From: G963674505 sp964575975
GTDB lineage: Bacteria > Desulfobacterota > Desulfobacteria > Desulfobacterales > SKZT01
NCBI GenBank assembly: GCA_964575975.1
Contig: CAZNTU010000026.1
Coordinates: 1 to 38,696, forward strand
Direction of reading: 5' to 3'
Length of the DNA: 38,696 bases
Part shown: positions 23,822 to 33,430 of the stretch, one piece after another
How positions within the stretch are numbered: position 1 is the first letter of the stretch
Layout: the number at the start of each line of letters is the position of its first letter
Program-made: the position numbers and the translations under genes
The notes under the pieces: model-generated
Databases searched by the model: none
Told to the model about the DNA's origin: nothing
What the model saw: only the letters and a program-made list of their open reading frames with translations

Positions 23822-24499
23822 ATGCGGTTGACGGATTGTTTCATAGATTTGATTGCATACGTGGCATACTTTGCGAAATCGGTCAGGTCCAAGCAGCCTC
23901 TCTTCGAAAGGGTCAAGACCGATATCGAGCGGTTGCTTTCCGAAAGCCAGGAATGCCTTGGCAGCGGGAACTTCTCGAAAGAAGACTACGATCTGGCCCG
24001 GTTCGCCATTTGCGCATGGGTGGACGAAACGATTTTGAGTTCTTCGTGGAACGAAAAAAACAGGTGGATTGGCGAACAGCTTCAACGCAGGTATTACAAC
24101 ACGTCGGACGCCGGAGAGATTTTTTTCGATAAGCTCAACTCGGTGGGGCTTCACCAGCGGGATGTTCGCGAGGTCTACTACCTGTGCCTGGCCATCGGGT
24201 TCGTGGGACGGTATTGCAACGAGGGCGACGAGTATCTGTTGGACCAGCTGAAAGCGTCCAACCTGAAGCTGCTAACCGGAAGTTCGGCAGCCGTTCCTTC
24301 GCTGGAGGCGGGAGAGCTTTTTCCGGAAGCGTACAATTCGGAAGATCAGGAATTTTCGACCCGGAAATCGCGATTTGGATTTTCGGCCTTTTCTCTTGTT
24401 TGCGTGGGATTTCCCATTATGCTTTTCGCGATCCTCCTTGTTGCGTACAGTTTTATTTTAAGCAACGTGGGAGACAATTTGCTGGGGACGATACCGTAA
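23822..24499 (+). CDS. tssL: TssL (DotU/IcmH-like), T6SS inner-membrane protein
   Basis: A 225-residue inner-membrane protein. The cytoplasmic helical domain (about 1-180) has the DotU motif YDLARFAICAWVDETILSS and the sequence LGFVGRY-like AIGFVGRYC near 120. A single C-terminal transmembrane helix (about 190-213) anchors it; no peptidoglycan-binding extension is present. The ATG at 23822 is chosen because the longer open frame overlaps tssK and lacks resemblance. The stop abuts the tssM ATG. Confidence 0.93.
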   Translation: MRLTDCFIDLIAYVAYFAKSVRSKQPLFERVKTDIERLLSESQECLGSGNFSKEDYDLARFAICAWVDETILSSSWNEKNRWIGEQLQRRYYNTSDAGEIFFDKLNSVGLHQRDVREVYYLCLAIGFVGRYCNEGDEYLLDQLKASNLKLLTGSSAAVPSLEAGELFPEAYNSEDQEFSTRKSRFGFSAFSLVCVGFPIMLFAILLVAYSFILSNVGDNLLGTIP

Positions 24500-27400
24500 A
24501 TGACGCAGTTATTGATAAAATTTCTGAAGGTGTTTCTGATATTCGCCGCGGCGCTGATCGTTCTTTGCATAGTGTTCGGCGCAGTCTTGATGGTGGAATG
24601 GCCATGGTGGGTGGGTTTCTTCATTCTACTTGGAATGGCGGGCCTATGGCTGGGGATTGTCGTCGTTCGGAAAATATTGCTGAGGCGTCGCGAGCGAAAT
24701 TTTGTCCAGCAGGTCATTGAACAGGACGATTCCTACTCGCGCGGTATGGGAGACCGCGCGAAGGAGCGGTCGAAAGAGCTTCAGGATCGTTGGAAGGAAG
24801 CCATCCAGGCCATTAGAAGCTCCCACCTGAAAAAATTCGGCAATCCCCTGTATGTCCTGCCATGGTACATGATCATCGGCGAGAGTGCCTCCGGAAAGAC
24901 GACTGCCATAAAAAGCGCCCGTTTGTCCTCGCCTTTCGCGGAACTGAGCCGAACTTCCGGCATTTCCGGAACCCGGAACTGCGACTGGTGGTTTTTCGAG
25001 CAGGCGATTTTGATCGACACGGCCGGTCGATACGCAATCCCCGTCGACGAAGGGAGAGACAAGGAAGAGTGGCAGAAGTTTCTTTCGCTGCTGATCAAGT
25101 TCAGAAGGAGGGAGCCTGTAAACGGCCTTGTGGTCGCGGTCGCGGCGGACAAGCTGATCGACCCCCGACCGGAGGTCCTGGAGGACGACGGCCGAAATAT
25201 CCGCCGCCGAATAGACGAGTTGATGAGAGCCTTGGGGGCGAAGTTCCCCATTTACCTGATGGTAACCAAATGCGATCTGATCCAGGGCATGACCCAGTTT
25301 TGCGACAGCCTTCCCGAGAAAACCCTCGACCAGGCCATGGGCTTTTTGAACAAAAGCATGTCCAAGGACGTGATGTCGTTTCACGAACGAGCGGTCAATA
25401 CCATCGGCGAAAGATTGAGGGACTTGAGGCTCCTGATTTTCCAAAAGGCCGGCTCCAAAACAGATCCGGAGCTTTTGCTTTTCCCCGAGGAGTTCGAGAG
25501 GATGAAGCCGGGGCTGGACGCATTCATGGGAGTGGCGTTCCGGGAAAATCCGTACCAGGAGACGCCGATCCTTCGCGGTATTTTCTACAGCAGCGGGAGG
25601 CAGGAGGGGAGCCCGTACTCTCACTTTCTAAGCTCTTTGGGGCTGATCGAAGAAAGGGAGGTTCTCCCCGGAGGCAACAAGGGGTTCTTTCTCAAGGATT
25701 TCTTCTCTAAGATACTCCCAAAGGACAGGCGCTTGTTCGCGCCTACGCAGAGAACACTCGAGTGGAGCCGCTTGACCCGCAATCTAGGACTGACCTCGTG
25801 GGTCGCCATTGTGATCGCCCTTTGCGGTTTGCTCAGTTTCTCGTTCGTGAAAAACTTGAACACGCTGAATGTCGCGGCCTCCGATTTTACGCCTCCTCCC
25901 ATTCTTCGGGGGGACATACTCGCGGACGTGGCCGGCATGGACCGGTTCAAACAGGCTGTTCTAAACTTGGAGGAGCGAAACGGCAGCTGGTGGATGCCCC
26001 GATTTTGGCTGACGGAAAGTCTCGAGGTCGAAAAGAGGCTGAAGGAAAAATACTGCGCGCAGTTCGGAGACGGCTTTCTGGCGGCGTTCGACAAGCAGAT
26101 GTCGGACAGTATCGTCGGCTTTTCGTCCAAGACCCCCGAGCCTCTTATCGGGCGCCACGCCGCGCACTTGGTCCGCAGGATCAACCTTCTGAGGAGCCGG
26201 TTGGAAGGCAAATCGCTGGAGGCATTGGCCGAGAAGCCTCAGCCATCGTTCGATACGATCATTGTCTCCGCCGATAAAAGGATTCTTCCCGAGTTGAGGG
26301 AAAAGTTCCAAGGACTTTATTTATACGCCTTGGTTTGGCGCGACGATTCAAGCGGGCTGAACCAGGAGATGAACACGCTGCAAAGCCGGCTGAAGCACGT
26401 GTTGAGTTTGCATCCCGACGAGATGCACTGGATTGCCGCCTGGATTGGCGAGGAATCCGAATTGAGAGACGTTTTATTGCAGGATTTCTGGGGAGGAAGC
26501 GTCTCTTTGGCGGCGCATTACGTGGAATCGCCCGGCGACGGCCTGCAAACGGACGCGCAAGACGGTATCCCGGCAGATTCCCCGGAAAACCGGCGGGAAA
26601 TCATGGTCGGACGGTCTTTTACTTCGGAAGGAAAGGATACGATCGATTCTTTCCTCGGGGAAATGGAAGAGTCCCTTCCCGAGCCGGTCGTGCTGGCCGC
26701 TCGGAAAACCGAATTCGAAACATGGTATAAGAACGCGTATTTCAAGGAGTGGTACGAATTCGCCGAAAACTTCCCCAAAGGCGTCCAGCGTTTGGACGGG
26801 AAAGTGGAATGGCAGCAGGTCGCGGCGATAATCGGAACGGAAAAAAGCCCCTGTTTTGCGCTTTTGGACAGGATGGCCCTCGAGCTTGAGCCCTTTCAAA
26901 CGTCGTTTTTTGGCGACAAGATCCTTCCCCCTTGGGCGGACCTTGTCTTCGAGTTCCAGGCGGTCCAGGAGGAAGCCGGCAAAAAACCGGGAACCGGGGT
27001 CGGGGCTTTCCAGGACGCAGGCATAGTTAAGCGAGCCACAGCCAAGGTGAAAGCGGGAATATCCAAACTGCAAAGGGAAACCGGGTTCAAGCAAACTCCG
27101 GGAGGCTCGCAAAAGCTTCAATCGCGCATGATCGCGGCGAAGGCGCTGGAACAATACTATACGGCGCTCCAGGATCTTTCGGCGGTATCGTCGTCAAGGA
27201 AAGTCGCATTTCAAATGGTTGCCTCGGTCTTCGGCGAAGATCCCGCCGGCGGAGCCTCTCCGTTCTTCGTGGCGAAAAGCGCTTCCCGGAATTTGAAGGC
27301 CGCAATGGCCGAGACGCCTTCGGAGCAAACTGTCTTCTGGAATCTGGTCGAGGGGCCATGGCGATTTTTGTGGGAATATTCGACTCGCGAGACGGCCTGC

Positions 27401-28231
27401 CAGATCAAAAAGTTGTGGGAAGAGGATGTTCTCGTGGAAGTGCAGGGCATTTCCGACCTCGGCGGCAGGACCAACTTGCTGCTGGGCTCCGACGGGTTCG
27501 CCACGAAGTTCATCAGGGGACCGGCGGAGCCGTTTTTGGGAAGGAACTTGAAAAAAGGCTATTACGCCAAGGAAGTCTTGGACACGAAAATTCCATTCGA
27601 GGAGGATTTTCTGAATTTCATAACAAAGGGATCTCTTGCGGTTCAGCCAATTCGCGCGGAAGCCATGGCCGAACAAATGGCATCTTCATCGTCGCCCTCG
27701 GCTTCGTCTGCGCCTTCGCCAAGTCCGGCATTTCCATCGAAATTTCCGGTAACCATAAAAGGGTTGCCTACGGACGCCAATCCCGAAGCCCAAATAAGAC
27801 CCCACGCGACCAGTCTGGAAGTCAGATGCGCCGGCGGAACGCTCGGCATGATGAATTTTAACTATCCTATACAAAAGACCTTCGACTGGTCTCCGTCCGA
27901 ATGCGGAGACGTGAATTTCAACATCGAGGTCGGAAATCTTGTCCTACCAAGGAAATATACGGGAGAGGACGCCTTTCCGAGATTTTTGCAGGACTTTTAC
28001 AAAGGGACCAGAACCTTTTACGCCAAAGACTTTCCCGATCGCCAATCCGACCTGGAGCGATTGGGAATCCAGTACATAAAGGTCAATTACCAGTTCAGGA
28101 ATCACGAACCTGTTTTGGACTTTCTAAGAGAGAAGGCGAAACAAAAAGCGAAAGAGAAGGCGAAGGAGAAGACGCCTCGCATCCAGGTGCCGAGCGTGCC
28201 AAAGGATATAGTGCAATGTTGGGATCGATAA
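24500..28231 (+). CDS. tssM: TssM (IcmF-like), T6SS inner-membrane channel protein
   Basis: A 1243-residue protein that, with TssL and TssJ, forms the envelope-spanning complex. Two N-terminal helices (about 11-31 and 36-57) are followed by a cytoplasmic GTPase-like domain with Walker A GESASGKTT (127-135), a DTAGRY switch motif and a TKCD-like base-binding motif. A third helix (about 430-450) leads to the large periplasmic part. A Ser/Ala/Pro-rich linker (about 1058-1080) precedes the C-terminal beta domain that contacts TssJ. The Walker A is intact; some TssM proteins lack it. The ATG begins right after the tssL stop, and its end overlaps tagF by 16 bases. Confidence 0.95.
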   Translation: MTQLLIKFLKVFLIFAAALIVLCIVFGAVLMVEWPWWVGFFILLGMAGLWLGIVVVRKILLRRRERNFVQQVIEQDDSYSRGMGDRAKERSKELQDRWKEAIQAIRSSHLKKFGNPLYVLPWYMIIGESASGKTTAIKSARLSSPFAELSRTSGISGTRNCDWWFFEQAILIDTAGRYAIPVDEGRDKEEWQKFLSLLIKFRRREPVNGLVVAVAADKLIDPRPEVLEDDGRNIRRRIDELMRALGAKFPIYLMVTKCDLIQGMTQFCDSLPEKTLDQAMGFLNKSMSKDVMSFHERAVNTIGERLRDLRLLIFQKAGSKTDPELLLFPEEFERMKPGLDAFMGVAFRENPYQETPILRGIFYSSGRQEGSPYSHFLSSLGLIEEREVLPGGNKGFFLKDFFSKILPKDRRLFAPTQRTLEWSRLTRNLGLTSWVAIVIALCGLLSFSFVKNLNTLNVAASDFTPPPILRGDILADVAGMDRFKQAVLNLEERNGSWWMPRFWLTESLEVEKRLKEKYCAQFGDGFLAAFDKQMSDSIVGFSSKTPEPLIGRHAAHLVRRINLLRSRLEGKSLEALAEKPQPSFDTIIVSADKRILPELREKFQGLYLYALVWRDDSSGLNQEMNTLQSRLKHVLSLHPDEMHWIAAWIGEESELRDVLLQDFWGGSVSLAAHYVESPGDGLQTDAQDGIPADSPENRREIMVGRSFTSEGKDTIDSFLGEMEESLPEPVVLAARKTEFETWYKNAYFKEWYEFAENFPKGVQRLDGKVEWQQVAAIIGTEKSPCFALLDRMALELEPFQTSFFGDKILPPWADLVFEFQAVQEEAGKKPGTGVGAFQDAGIVKRATAKVKAGISKLQRETGFKQTPGGSQKLQSRMIAAKALEQYYTALQDLSAVSSSRKVAFQMVASVFGEDPAGGASPFFVAKSASRNLKAAMAETPSEQTVFWNLVEGPWRFLWEYSTRETACQIKKLWEEDVLVEVQGISDLGGRTNLLLGSDGFATKFIRGPAEPFLGRNLKKGYYAKEVLDTKIPFEEDFLNFITKGSLAVQPIRAEAMAEQMASSSSPSASSAPSPSPAFPSKFPVTIKGLPTDANPEAQIRPHATSLEVRCAGGTLGMMNFNYPIQKTFDWSPSECGDVNFNIEVGNLVLPRKYTGEDAFPRFLQDFYKGTRTFYAKDFPDRQSDLERLGIQYIKVNYQFRNHEPVLDFLREKAKQKAKEKAKEKTPRIQVPSVPKDIVQCWDR

Positions 28232-29013
28232 GAGCGAAAGCCGCGACCTGGAATTGGTTCGTCTGCGGCAAGCATCCGGTCGCCAAGGACTACTTTCAAG
28301 CGGGCTCCGACGCTCCGTTGCTGAAGGCGTTTTCGGACTGGATCGACAAAGGCTACCAGCTTTTGAAGAACAAGCGCAGGGAGTCGAGCCAGATGAACCT
28401 GTGGCGCTTTTGGGCGCAGGGTGTGAAAAAGGACATGCTAGTATGCGGGGTAGGGAAGGACAGCGGTGATCGGATCGGGCGGCCGTATCCTATCGTGATT
28501 ATGGGCGTGGGCGGTTTGCGCCAATGGAAAAGAAATTGGGATCTGTTGCCGTTCGCCCTGGAAAAAGCGTGGACCCAGATGGAATATTTGTCCTCGAAAA
28601 GATACATGGATTTCAGGCAGCTCGAGGAGGACATGCAAATCATCAAGAATCCCGAGCCTGCTTGGAAAGATTACGAAAAGGAGAGAAGAGCGCGATACGA
28701 TTCGTCGACCAACCCCGACGGAGCGGTTCCTTGGGACGTTTTGGACCTGAGAAGGAAAGTGTCCGCATTGACCCGGAGTCCCGAGATAGTAACGCCGATC
28801 GAACTTGGGGCATCCTCGGATGCTTTGACTCCTACGGCTCTGTGGCACACGCTTATGAAAGACGCCGTTAAGGCAGTCCCGAACGCCGTTTTCATGGGCG
28901 GCGCGGGCGGCCGAACCAATTTGGCCGCGTTCATGCGCGCGCTGTGCCCCAAAGATTTCGTCCGACTCTGGTCGGACTCCTCGCCTATGGACAACCGGGA
29001 AGGAGCGGAATGA
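28216..29013 (+). CDS. tagF: TagF, T6SS-associated post-translational regulator
   Basis: A 265-residue protein of the TagF (DUF2094) family, which represses T6SS firing in Pseudomonas independently of, or opposite to, the PpkA/Fha phosphorylation route. The family start is seen as FVCGKHPVAKDYFQAGSDAPLLKAFSDWI (about 14-42) with a later RIGRPYPIVIMG motif. Started at ATG 28216, inside the end of tssM, with AAAGGA nine bases upstream; a longer in-frame extension overlaps tssM and is rejected. No PppA-type phosphatase fusion is present. The stop overlaps the tssA ATG. Confidence 0.88.
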   Translation: MLGSIRAKAATWNWFVCGKHPVAKDYFQAGSDAPLLKAFSDWIDKGYQLLKNKRRESSQMNLWRFWAQGVKKDMLVCGVGKDSGDRIGRPYPIVIMGVGGLRQWKRNWDLLPFALEKAWTQMEYLSSKRYMDFRQLEEDMQIIKNPEPAWKDYEKERRARYDSSTNPDGAVPWDVLDLRRKVSALTRSPEIVTPIELGASSDALTPTALWHTLMKDAVKAVPNAVFMGGAGGRTNLAAFMRALCPKDFVRLWSDSSPMDNREGAE

Positions 29014-30680
29014 CGATGGATCTTTCTTTGCTGGGAAAAACGCATATCAGCGACGACAAGCCCGCAGGGGCGGAGCCGAGTTACGAACCCGAATTCGAGG
29101 AACTGGAGGCGGAGATCGAAAAGCTGAGTTCTCCGGCCTCCAAGGAAACGGCGGATTGGAAGAAAGTAGCCCGGCTTGCGTCCGCGATTCTGGCTGAAAA
29201 ATCCAAGGACCTCCGCGTGGCCAGCAGGTTGGCCGTATCCTGGATTCAAATCGACAAGATGGAGGGTTTCCTATATGGAGTTCGCCTCTTCGCCGATTTG
29301 ATCGAGAATTTCTGGGACGATTTGTATCCGCCCAAAAAAAGAATGCGCGGACGAATGGGCGCCATTGAGTGGTGGCTGGAAAAGGCGGAGAGATTTCTGA
29401 GCCAGAAGAAACCCGAACCTATGTCCGCAGAGAAGCTGGATGATATCAAGAACGAGTTGAAGCGCCTGGACGGGCTGTTTGCCGAAAAAGTGCCGGATCC
29501 TCCGATGATCAGAGGATTGCAGCGCTTCGTGGATTCCATACCGGCCGTCAAGCCGGAAGTTCCCGAGCCTGTGACGGAACCCGAGCCCGAACCAGTCGCG
29601 AAACCCGAGTTGGCCTTTAAAACCGAATCTGCGGCGGAGGAGAAGGAAAACAAACCAACCCCGGTCTCGACCAAACCCGCCGCACAACCCGAGCCCGTAT
29701 TTGCGGAGCCAACCCCCGCGAATACTGTCCAAATGATCGACACTGTCGCGGTGACTTCCGAGCAGGACGCGATCAAGGCATTGAAAGCAGCGCTTGGCAA
29801 CGTGCGGCAGCTGGCCGTTTTTTGGCGGGAAAACAACCTTGTGGACCCCATGGGATACCGCTGTACCAGAATTGCTTCCTGGACTCTCGTCAAGTCTCCT
29901 CCTCCCGCCACGCAAGAAAACAAAACGGCAATTCCGGCTCCCGATGCCATCTTTAGAAACAGCATCGCGGACCTCCAAAGCAGAGGCAATTACGAGGGGT
30001 TGTTGAAAACGATCGAAGGAAGAATTTCGCAATATCCGTTTTGGCTTGATCTTAGCCGTATTACCGCCCGAACGCTGGCAGGAATGGGAGAGCGCTATAA
30101 GCTTGCATCCGATGCCGTTTGCATGGAAACGGCCCATTTTACGGCAAGGGTCCCAGGCATCGAAAAACTTGCTTTTCAGGACGGCACGCCGTTCGCGGAC
30201 GAAGAAACCAACAATTGGCTGAAAAGCTTGGGGCTTGGCCCTGTACTTGCGGAAACCTTTGGAGCAGCCTCTTCGGGAACTTCCTCCGAAGAGGAACAGC
30301 ATATGGCCGAGATATACGACGAGGCCAGGGAGCTTTTTGAAAAGAAAAAAGCACCGGAAGCATTGTACATGCTACAAAAGGAACTTGACGGCAGTTTGTC
30401 GGGCAAGCGGAAACTGCTTTGGCGTTTGCGCATGTGCAGGCTTATGATAGAAGCTAAAAAGGTCCGCTTGGCAGTTCCGCATCTTGAGAGGATTTTGAAG
30501 GACATCGACTCGTTCAATCTCGAACAGTGGGAGCCCGATCTGGCCGTGGACGGCCTGCGGGTAGCATGGCTCGGTTTTAGCGCCATGTCCGGCGAATCGT
30601 ACAAGAAACGAACTGACGAAACCTTGGACCGCATCGCGTGGCTGAATCCGGCGGAAGCTCTTAGATTGGCCGGTATTTGA
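29010..30680 (+). CDS. tssA: TssA, T6SS sheath-assembly cap protein (VasJ-type C-terminus)
   Basis: A 556-residue protein that primes and caps sheath polymerisation. The N-terminal ImpA domain (about 1-140) shows VASRLAVSWIQIDKMEGF and FWDDLYPPKKRMRGRMGAIEW. A low-complexity P/E/V linker (about 175-240) follows, then a long C-terminal helical region ending RIAWLNPAEALRL, as in the VasJ-type TssA. AAGGAG lies at good distance from ATG 29010 or ATG 29016; the first overlaps the tagF stop. A candidate promoter for tssB overlaps the stop codon. Confidence 0.9.
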   Translation: MTMDLSLLGKTHISDDKPAGAEPSYEPEFEELEAEIEKLSSPASKETADWKKVARLASAILAEKSKDLRVASRLAVSWIQIDKMEGFLYGVRLFADLIENFWDDLYPPKKRMRGRMGAIEWWLEKAERFLSQKKPEPMSAEKLDDIKNELKRLDGLFAEKVPDPPMIRGLQRFVDSIPAVKPEVPEPVTEPEPEPVAKPELAFKTESAAEEKENKPTPVSTKPAAQPEPVFAEPTPANTVQMIDTVAVTSEQDAIKALKAALGNVRQLAVFWRENNLVDPMGYRCTRIASWTLVKSPPPATQENKTAIPAPDAIFRNSIADLQSRGNYEGLLKTIEGRISQYPFWLDLSRITARTLAGMGERYKLASDAVCMETAHFTARVPGIEKLAFQDGTPFADEETNNWLKSLGLGPVLAETFGAASSGTSSEEEQHMAEIYDEARELFEKKKAPEALYMLQKELDGSLSGKRKLLWRLRMCRLMIEAKKVRLAVPHLERILKDIDSFNLEQWEPDLAVDGLRVAWLGFSAMSGESYKKRTDETLDRIAWLNPAEALRLAGI

Positions 30681-30703
30681 CTTAATAGTAAAACCTTTAA
30701 TAC
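30677..30703 (+). promoter_or_regulatory. Weak promoter candidate before tssB
   Basis: An A/T-rich gap holds TTGACT (30677-30682) followed by TAATAC (30698-30703, 15-bp spacer) or TACTAA (30701-30706, 18 bp). The match is only moderate, but this is one of few A/T-rich gaps inside the otherwise packed locus, and it precedes the highly expressed sheath genes. Confidence 0.35.
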
Positions 30704-30736
30704 TAACCGAATCGATAACTCTCAAAGGGGGAAATC

Positions 30737-31222
30737 ATGGCGAAAGAAGCATCCATTGCCCCGAAAGAAAGGGTAAACATTGTCTACAGACCCGCCACGG
30801 GCGATGCCAAGGAGGAAATCGAACTTCCTCTCAGGTTGCTTGTAATGGGCGATTTCACGCTTCGGCAGGATGATCGCATGCTTGAGGAGCGAGAACCGGT
30901 CAACATCGACAAGGACAACTTCAACGAAGTCCTGAAGGCGCAGGGCGTGGGGTTGAATCTTACCGTTCACAACAAGCTTTCGGGAGAACCCGAGGACGAA
31001 ATGAGCGTTTCCCTGAACTTCGGCTCACTCAAGGACTTCGAGCCGGAGTCCGTGGCGAAAAGCGTGCCCGAACTGAACAAGCTGTTGGAGCTTCGACAGG
31101 CGTTGACGGCTCTCAAGAGTCCTTTGAGCAACGTGCCCGAGTTTCGCAAGAAAGTCCAGGACCTGATAAAGGACGAGAGCGCTCGAGAAAAGCTTCTCAA
31201 AGAACTCGGAGTCGAAGTATAA
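30737..31222 (+). CDS. tssB: TssB (VipA), T6SS contractile sheath small subunit
   Basis: A 161-residue protein that pairs with TssC to form the contractile sheath. Family features: KERVNIVYRPATGDAKEEIELPLRLLVMGDF near the N-terminus, FNEVL with an insertion strand, and LxFxSLKDFEPESVAKSVPELNKLLELRQAL. Length is typical. AAAGGGGG precedes the ATG at 30737. It lies 18 bp before tssC and 56 bp after tssA. Confidence 0.96.
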   Translation: MAKEASIAPKERVNIVYRPATGDAKEEIELPLRLLVMGDFTLRQDDRMLEEREPVNIDKDNFNEVLKAQGVGLNLTVHNKLSGEPEDEMSVSLNFGSLKDFEPESVAKSVPELNKLLELRQALTALKSPLSNVPEFRKKVQDLIKDESAREKLLKELGVEV

Positions 31223-31240
31223 GAAAGGAAGGAGAATCGT

Positions 31241-32725
31241 ATGGCCGAAGAATTGGAGCAGGCGCCGCAAGCCGAGGTAACCGAGGAGGCGCAATTTTCT
31301 TTGCTTGACGAAATTGTTCAGGCGACAAATATCAAGCCGGGCGACGAATCTTTCGGCCTGGCTAAAAAGGGACTTGAAGCACTTGTATTCCAGCTGATCG
31401 CGCCGGGCAAGGAAGTCGAGAAGGTAAGCAAGGCCTTGGTCGACGATATGATCGCCGAAATCGACAAGAAACTGGGCCTTCAGACCGACGCGATTTTGCA
31501 TCATCCGGATTTCCAGAAATTGGAATCCGCTTGGCGCGGTCTGAAATTTCTGGTCGATAAAACCGATTTCCGGGAGAACATTAAAATCGAGTTGCTGAAC
31601 GTCACAAAGGACGAACTTTTGGAAGATTTCGAGGATTCTCCCGAAATTCCCAAGTCGGGGCTGTACAAAACCGTATATACTGCGGAATACGGGCAGTTCG
31701 GCGGCAAGCCGTATTCCGCGATGGTCGCGAACTTCGAATTCGGTCCCGGCCCTCAGGATATAAAACTCCTCCAAAACGTGGCGAGCGTGGCAGCCATGTC
31801 CCACGCGCCGTTCGTCGCGGCGGCGGGTCCCTCCTTTTTCGGACTGGAAAGCTTCGAGGGCCTGCCTCAGTTGAAGGACTTGAAATCCATATTCGAAGGG
31901 CCTCAATATGTCAAGTGGCAATCATTCAGGGAGTCGGAGGATGCTAGATATGTCGCCCTCACGCTGCCCAGGTTTGTCCTCAGACTTCCTTACGGGGCGG
32001 AAACTTCTCCCGTAAAGACCTTCAACTACGAGGAAAACGTCTCCGGCAGCCACGAGGATTATCTGTGGGGGAATACCGCGTTTACCTTCGCGTCGAGAAT
32101 TACCGACAGCTTCGCCAAATATCGCTGGTGCGCAAACATTATCGGCCCCATGGGAGGAGGCGCCGTCGAAGATTTGCTTCTGCACCAGTTCGAATCCATG
32201 GGTTCCATCCAAACAAAGATTCCTACCGAAGTCCTCGTTTCGGAACGAAGGGAATACGAACTCGCCGAAGAGGGCTTTATTGCGCTGACCATGCGCAAGG
32301 GGAGCGACAACGCCGCTTTCTTCTCGGCCAACTCCGTCCAGAAGCCTAAGTTCTTCGGAATCGGCAAGGAAGGCAAGGATGCCGAGCTTAACTACAAACT
32401 TGGCACGCAGTTGCCCTACATGTTCGTCATCAACAGGCTGGCCCACTATCTAAAGGTTATTCAGAGAGAAAATATCGGCACCTGGAAAGAGAGAAACGAC
32501 TTGGAAAGGGAACTGAACGATTGGATTCGCCAATATGTGGCGGACCAGGAAAGCCCGTCGCCCAGCGTACGAAGCCGAAGACCTCTTCGTCAGGCCCAAG
32601 TGACGGTCGAGGACGTCGAAGGCGAACCCGGATGGTATCGGGTCGGACTGAAGGTCAGACCTCACTTCAAGTACATGGGGGCCTTTTTCACACTGTCGCT
32701 GGTGGGCAAACTGGACAAGGAATAA
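31241..32725 (+). CDS. tssC: TssC (VipB), T6SS contractile sheath large subunit
   Basis: A 494-residue sheath subunit recycled by ClpV after contraction. Recognised by HHPDFQKLESAWRGLKFLVDKT (about 86-107), a WxSFRESEDARYVALTLPRFVLRLPYG segment and the C-terminal VEDVEGEPGWYRVGLKVRPHFKYMGAFFTLSLVGKLD. Length is that of the family. AAGGAAGGAG precedes the ATG. It is followed by an 79-bp gap before hcp. Confidence 0.97.
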   Translation: MAEELEQAPQAEVTEEAQFSLLDEIVQATNIKPGDESFGLAKKGLEALVFQLIAPGKEVEKVSKALVDDMIAEIDKKLGLQTDAILHHPDFQKLESAWRGLKFLVDKTDFRENIKIELLNVTKDELLEDFEDSPEIPKSGLYKTVYTAEYGQFGGKPYSAMVANFEFGPGPQDIKLLQNVASVAAMSHAPFVAAAGPSFFGLESFEGLPQLKDLKSIFEGPQYVKWQSFRESEDARYVALTLPRFVLRLPYGAETSPVKTFNYEENVSGSHEDYLWGNTAFTFASRITDSFAKYRWCANIIGPMGGGAVEDLLLHQFESMGSIQTKIPTEVLVSERREYELAEEGFIALTMRKGSDNAAFFSANSVQKPKFFGIGKEGKDAELNYKLGTQLPYMFVINRLAHYLKVIQRENIGTWKERNDLERELNDWIRQYVADQESPSPSVRSRRPLRQAQVTVEDVEGEPGWYRVGLKVRPHFKYMGAFFTLSLVGKLDKE

Positions 32726-32804
32726 CGAATGGGACGGTAGATAAACAGTACTTTGAAATTGGAACTTCAATTAACCAATTCACGTTTCACGAAGGAGGAA
32801 AATT

Positions 32805-33320
32805 ATGCCAACACCAGCATACATGACCATCGAGGGCCAGAAGCAGGGACCGATCACGCAAGGCACGTTAACTGCGGATAGCGTGGGAAACATTTATCAG
32901 GAGGCCCACCAGGATGAAATTCTCGTCGAGGCCTTCAAGCACGAAGTCATGATACCCACGGATGTGCAAAGCCGCCAGCCGACCGGACAGAGGATGCACA
33001 AACCCCTGGTCGTCACCAAAGTTTTCGACAAATCTTCTCCGCTACTGTACACGGCTCTCACTACGGGAGAGAGAATGAAAAAGGTCGAAATCAAATGGTA
33101 CAGGACCAGCATGGATGGCGTTCAGGAGCATTACTTCACCCACGAACTGGAGGATGCGGTCATCGTGAATATCCACGCATACATGCATAATTGCCAGGAT
33201 CCCTCTCTGTCGCATTTTACTCATTTGGAGGACGTGTCGTTCACTTACAGAAAGATCACATGGACCCACGAAGTCGCCGGTACTTCCGGAAGCGATGATT
33301 GGAGGAATCCGTCTGTATAA
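32805..33320 (+). CDS. hcp: Hcp (TssD), T6SS tube protein
   Basis: A 171-residue protein that forms hexameric rings of the inner tube. Family landmarks are AYMTIEGQKQGPI at the start, VEAFKHEVMIP, KPLVVTKVFDKSSPLLYTALTTGE and YRKITWTHEVAGTSGSDDW at the end. AGGAGG lies eight bases before the ATG. It is preceded by a 79-bp gap with a short dyad (AATTGG, 32757-32762, with CCAATT, 32775-32780) and followed seven bases later by a strong terminator, so it ends a transcript. No C-terminal effector extension is present. Confidence 0.96.
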   Translation: MPTPAYMTIEGQKQGPITQGTLTADSVGNIYQEAHQDEILVEAFKHEVMIPTDVQSRQPTGQRMHKPLVVTKVFDKSSPLLYTALTTGERMKKVEIKWYRTSMDGVQEHYFTHELEDAVIVNIHAYMHNCQDPSLSHFTHLEDVSFTYRKITWTHEVAGTSGSDDWRNPSV

Positions 33321-33326
33321 TCCAAA

Positions 33327-33363
33327 AAAACAACCGCCGGTATTCCATGTCGGCGGTTGTTTT
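33327..33363 (+). terminator. Strong hairpin terminator between hcp and tssE
   Basis: A perfect 13-bp stem (AAAACAACCGCCG, 33327-33339, and CGGCGGTTGTTTT, 33351-33363) has an 11-nt loop and ends in TTTT. It stands right after the hcp stop. Readthrough would be needed to express tssE-tssH from upstream promoters, unless they have their own promoter in the remaining short gap. Confidence 0.92.
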
Positions 33364-33430
33364 CGTTTTGGATTCCATTTCCAACGGCGATGCTAGAAAG
33401 TTTTTCTTCGGCCGAAAGGAGTCACGCTGG

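Noticed and set aside
27901..28215. Upstream extension of tagF inside tssM
   Set aside because: The extra part is tssM read in another frame; the TagF family pattern begins after ATG 28216.
32401..32414. Sigma-54-like sequence TGGCACG-CAG-TTGC
   Set aside because: The distance between GG and GC is one base too short, and the site lies inside tssC with no gene start close behind.
33299..33430. Upstream in-frame extension of tssE
   Set aside because: It overlaps the hcp 3' end and terminator hairpin; the ATG at 33431 has a good ribosome-binding site and the normal family length.
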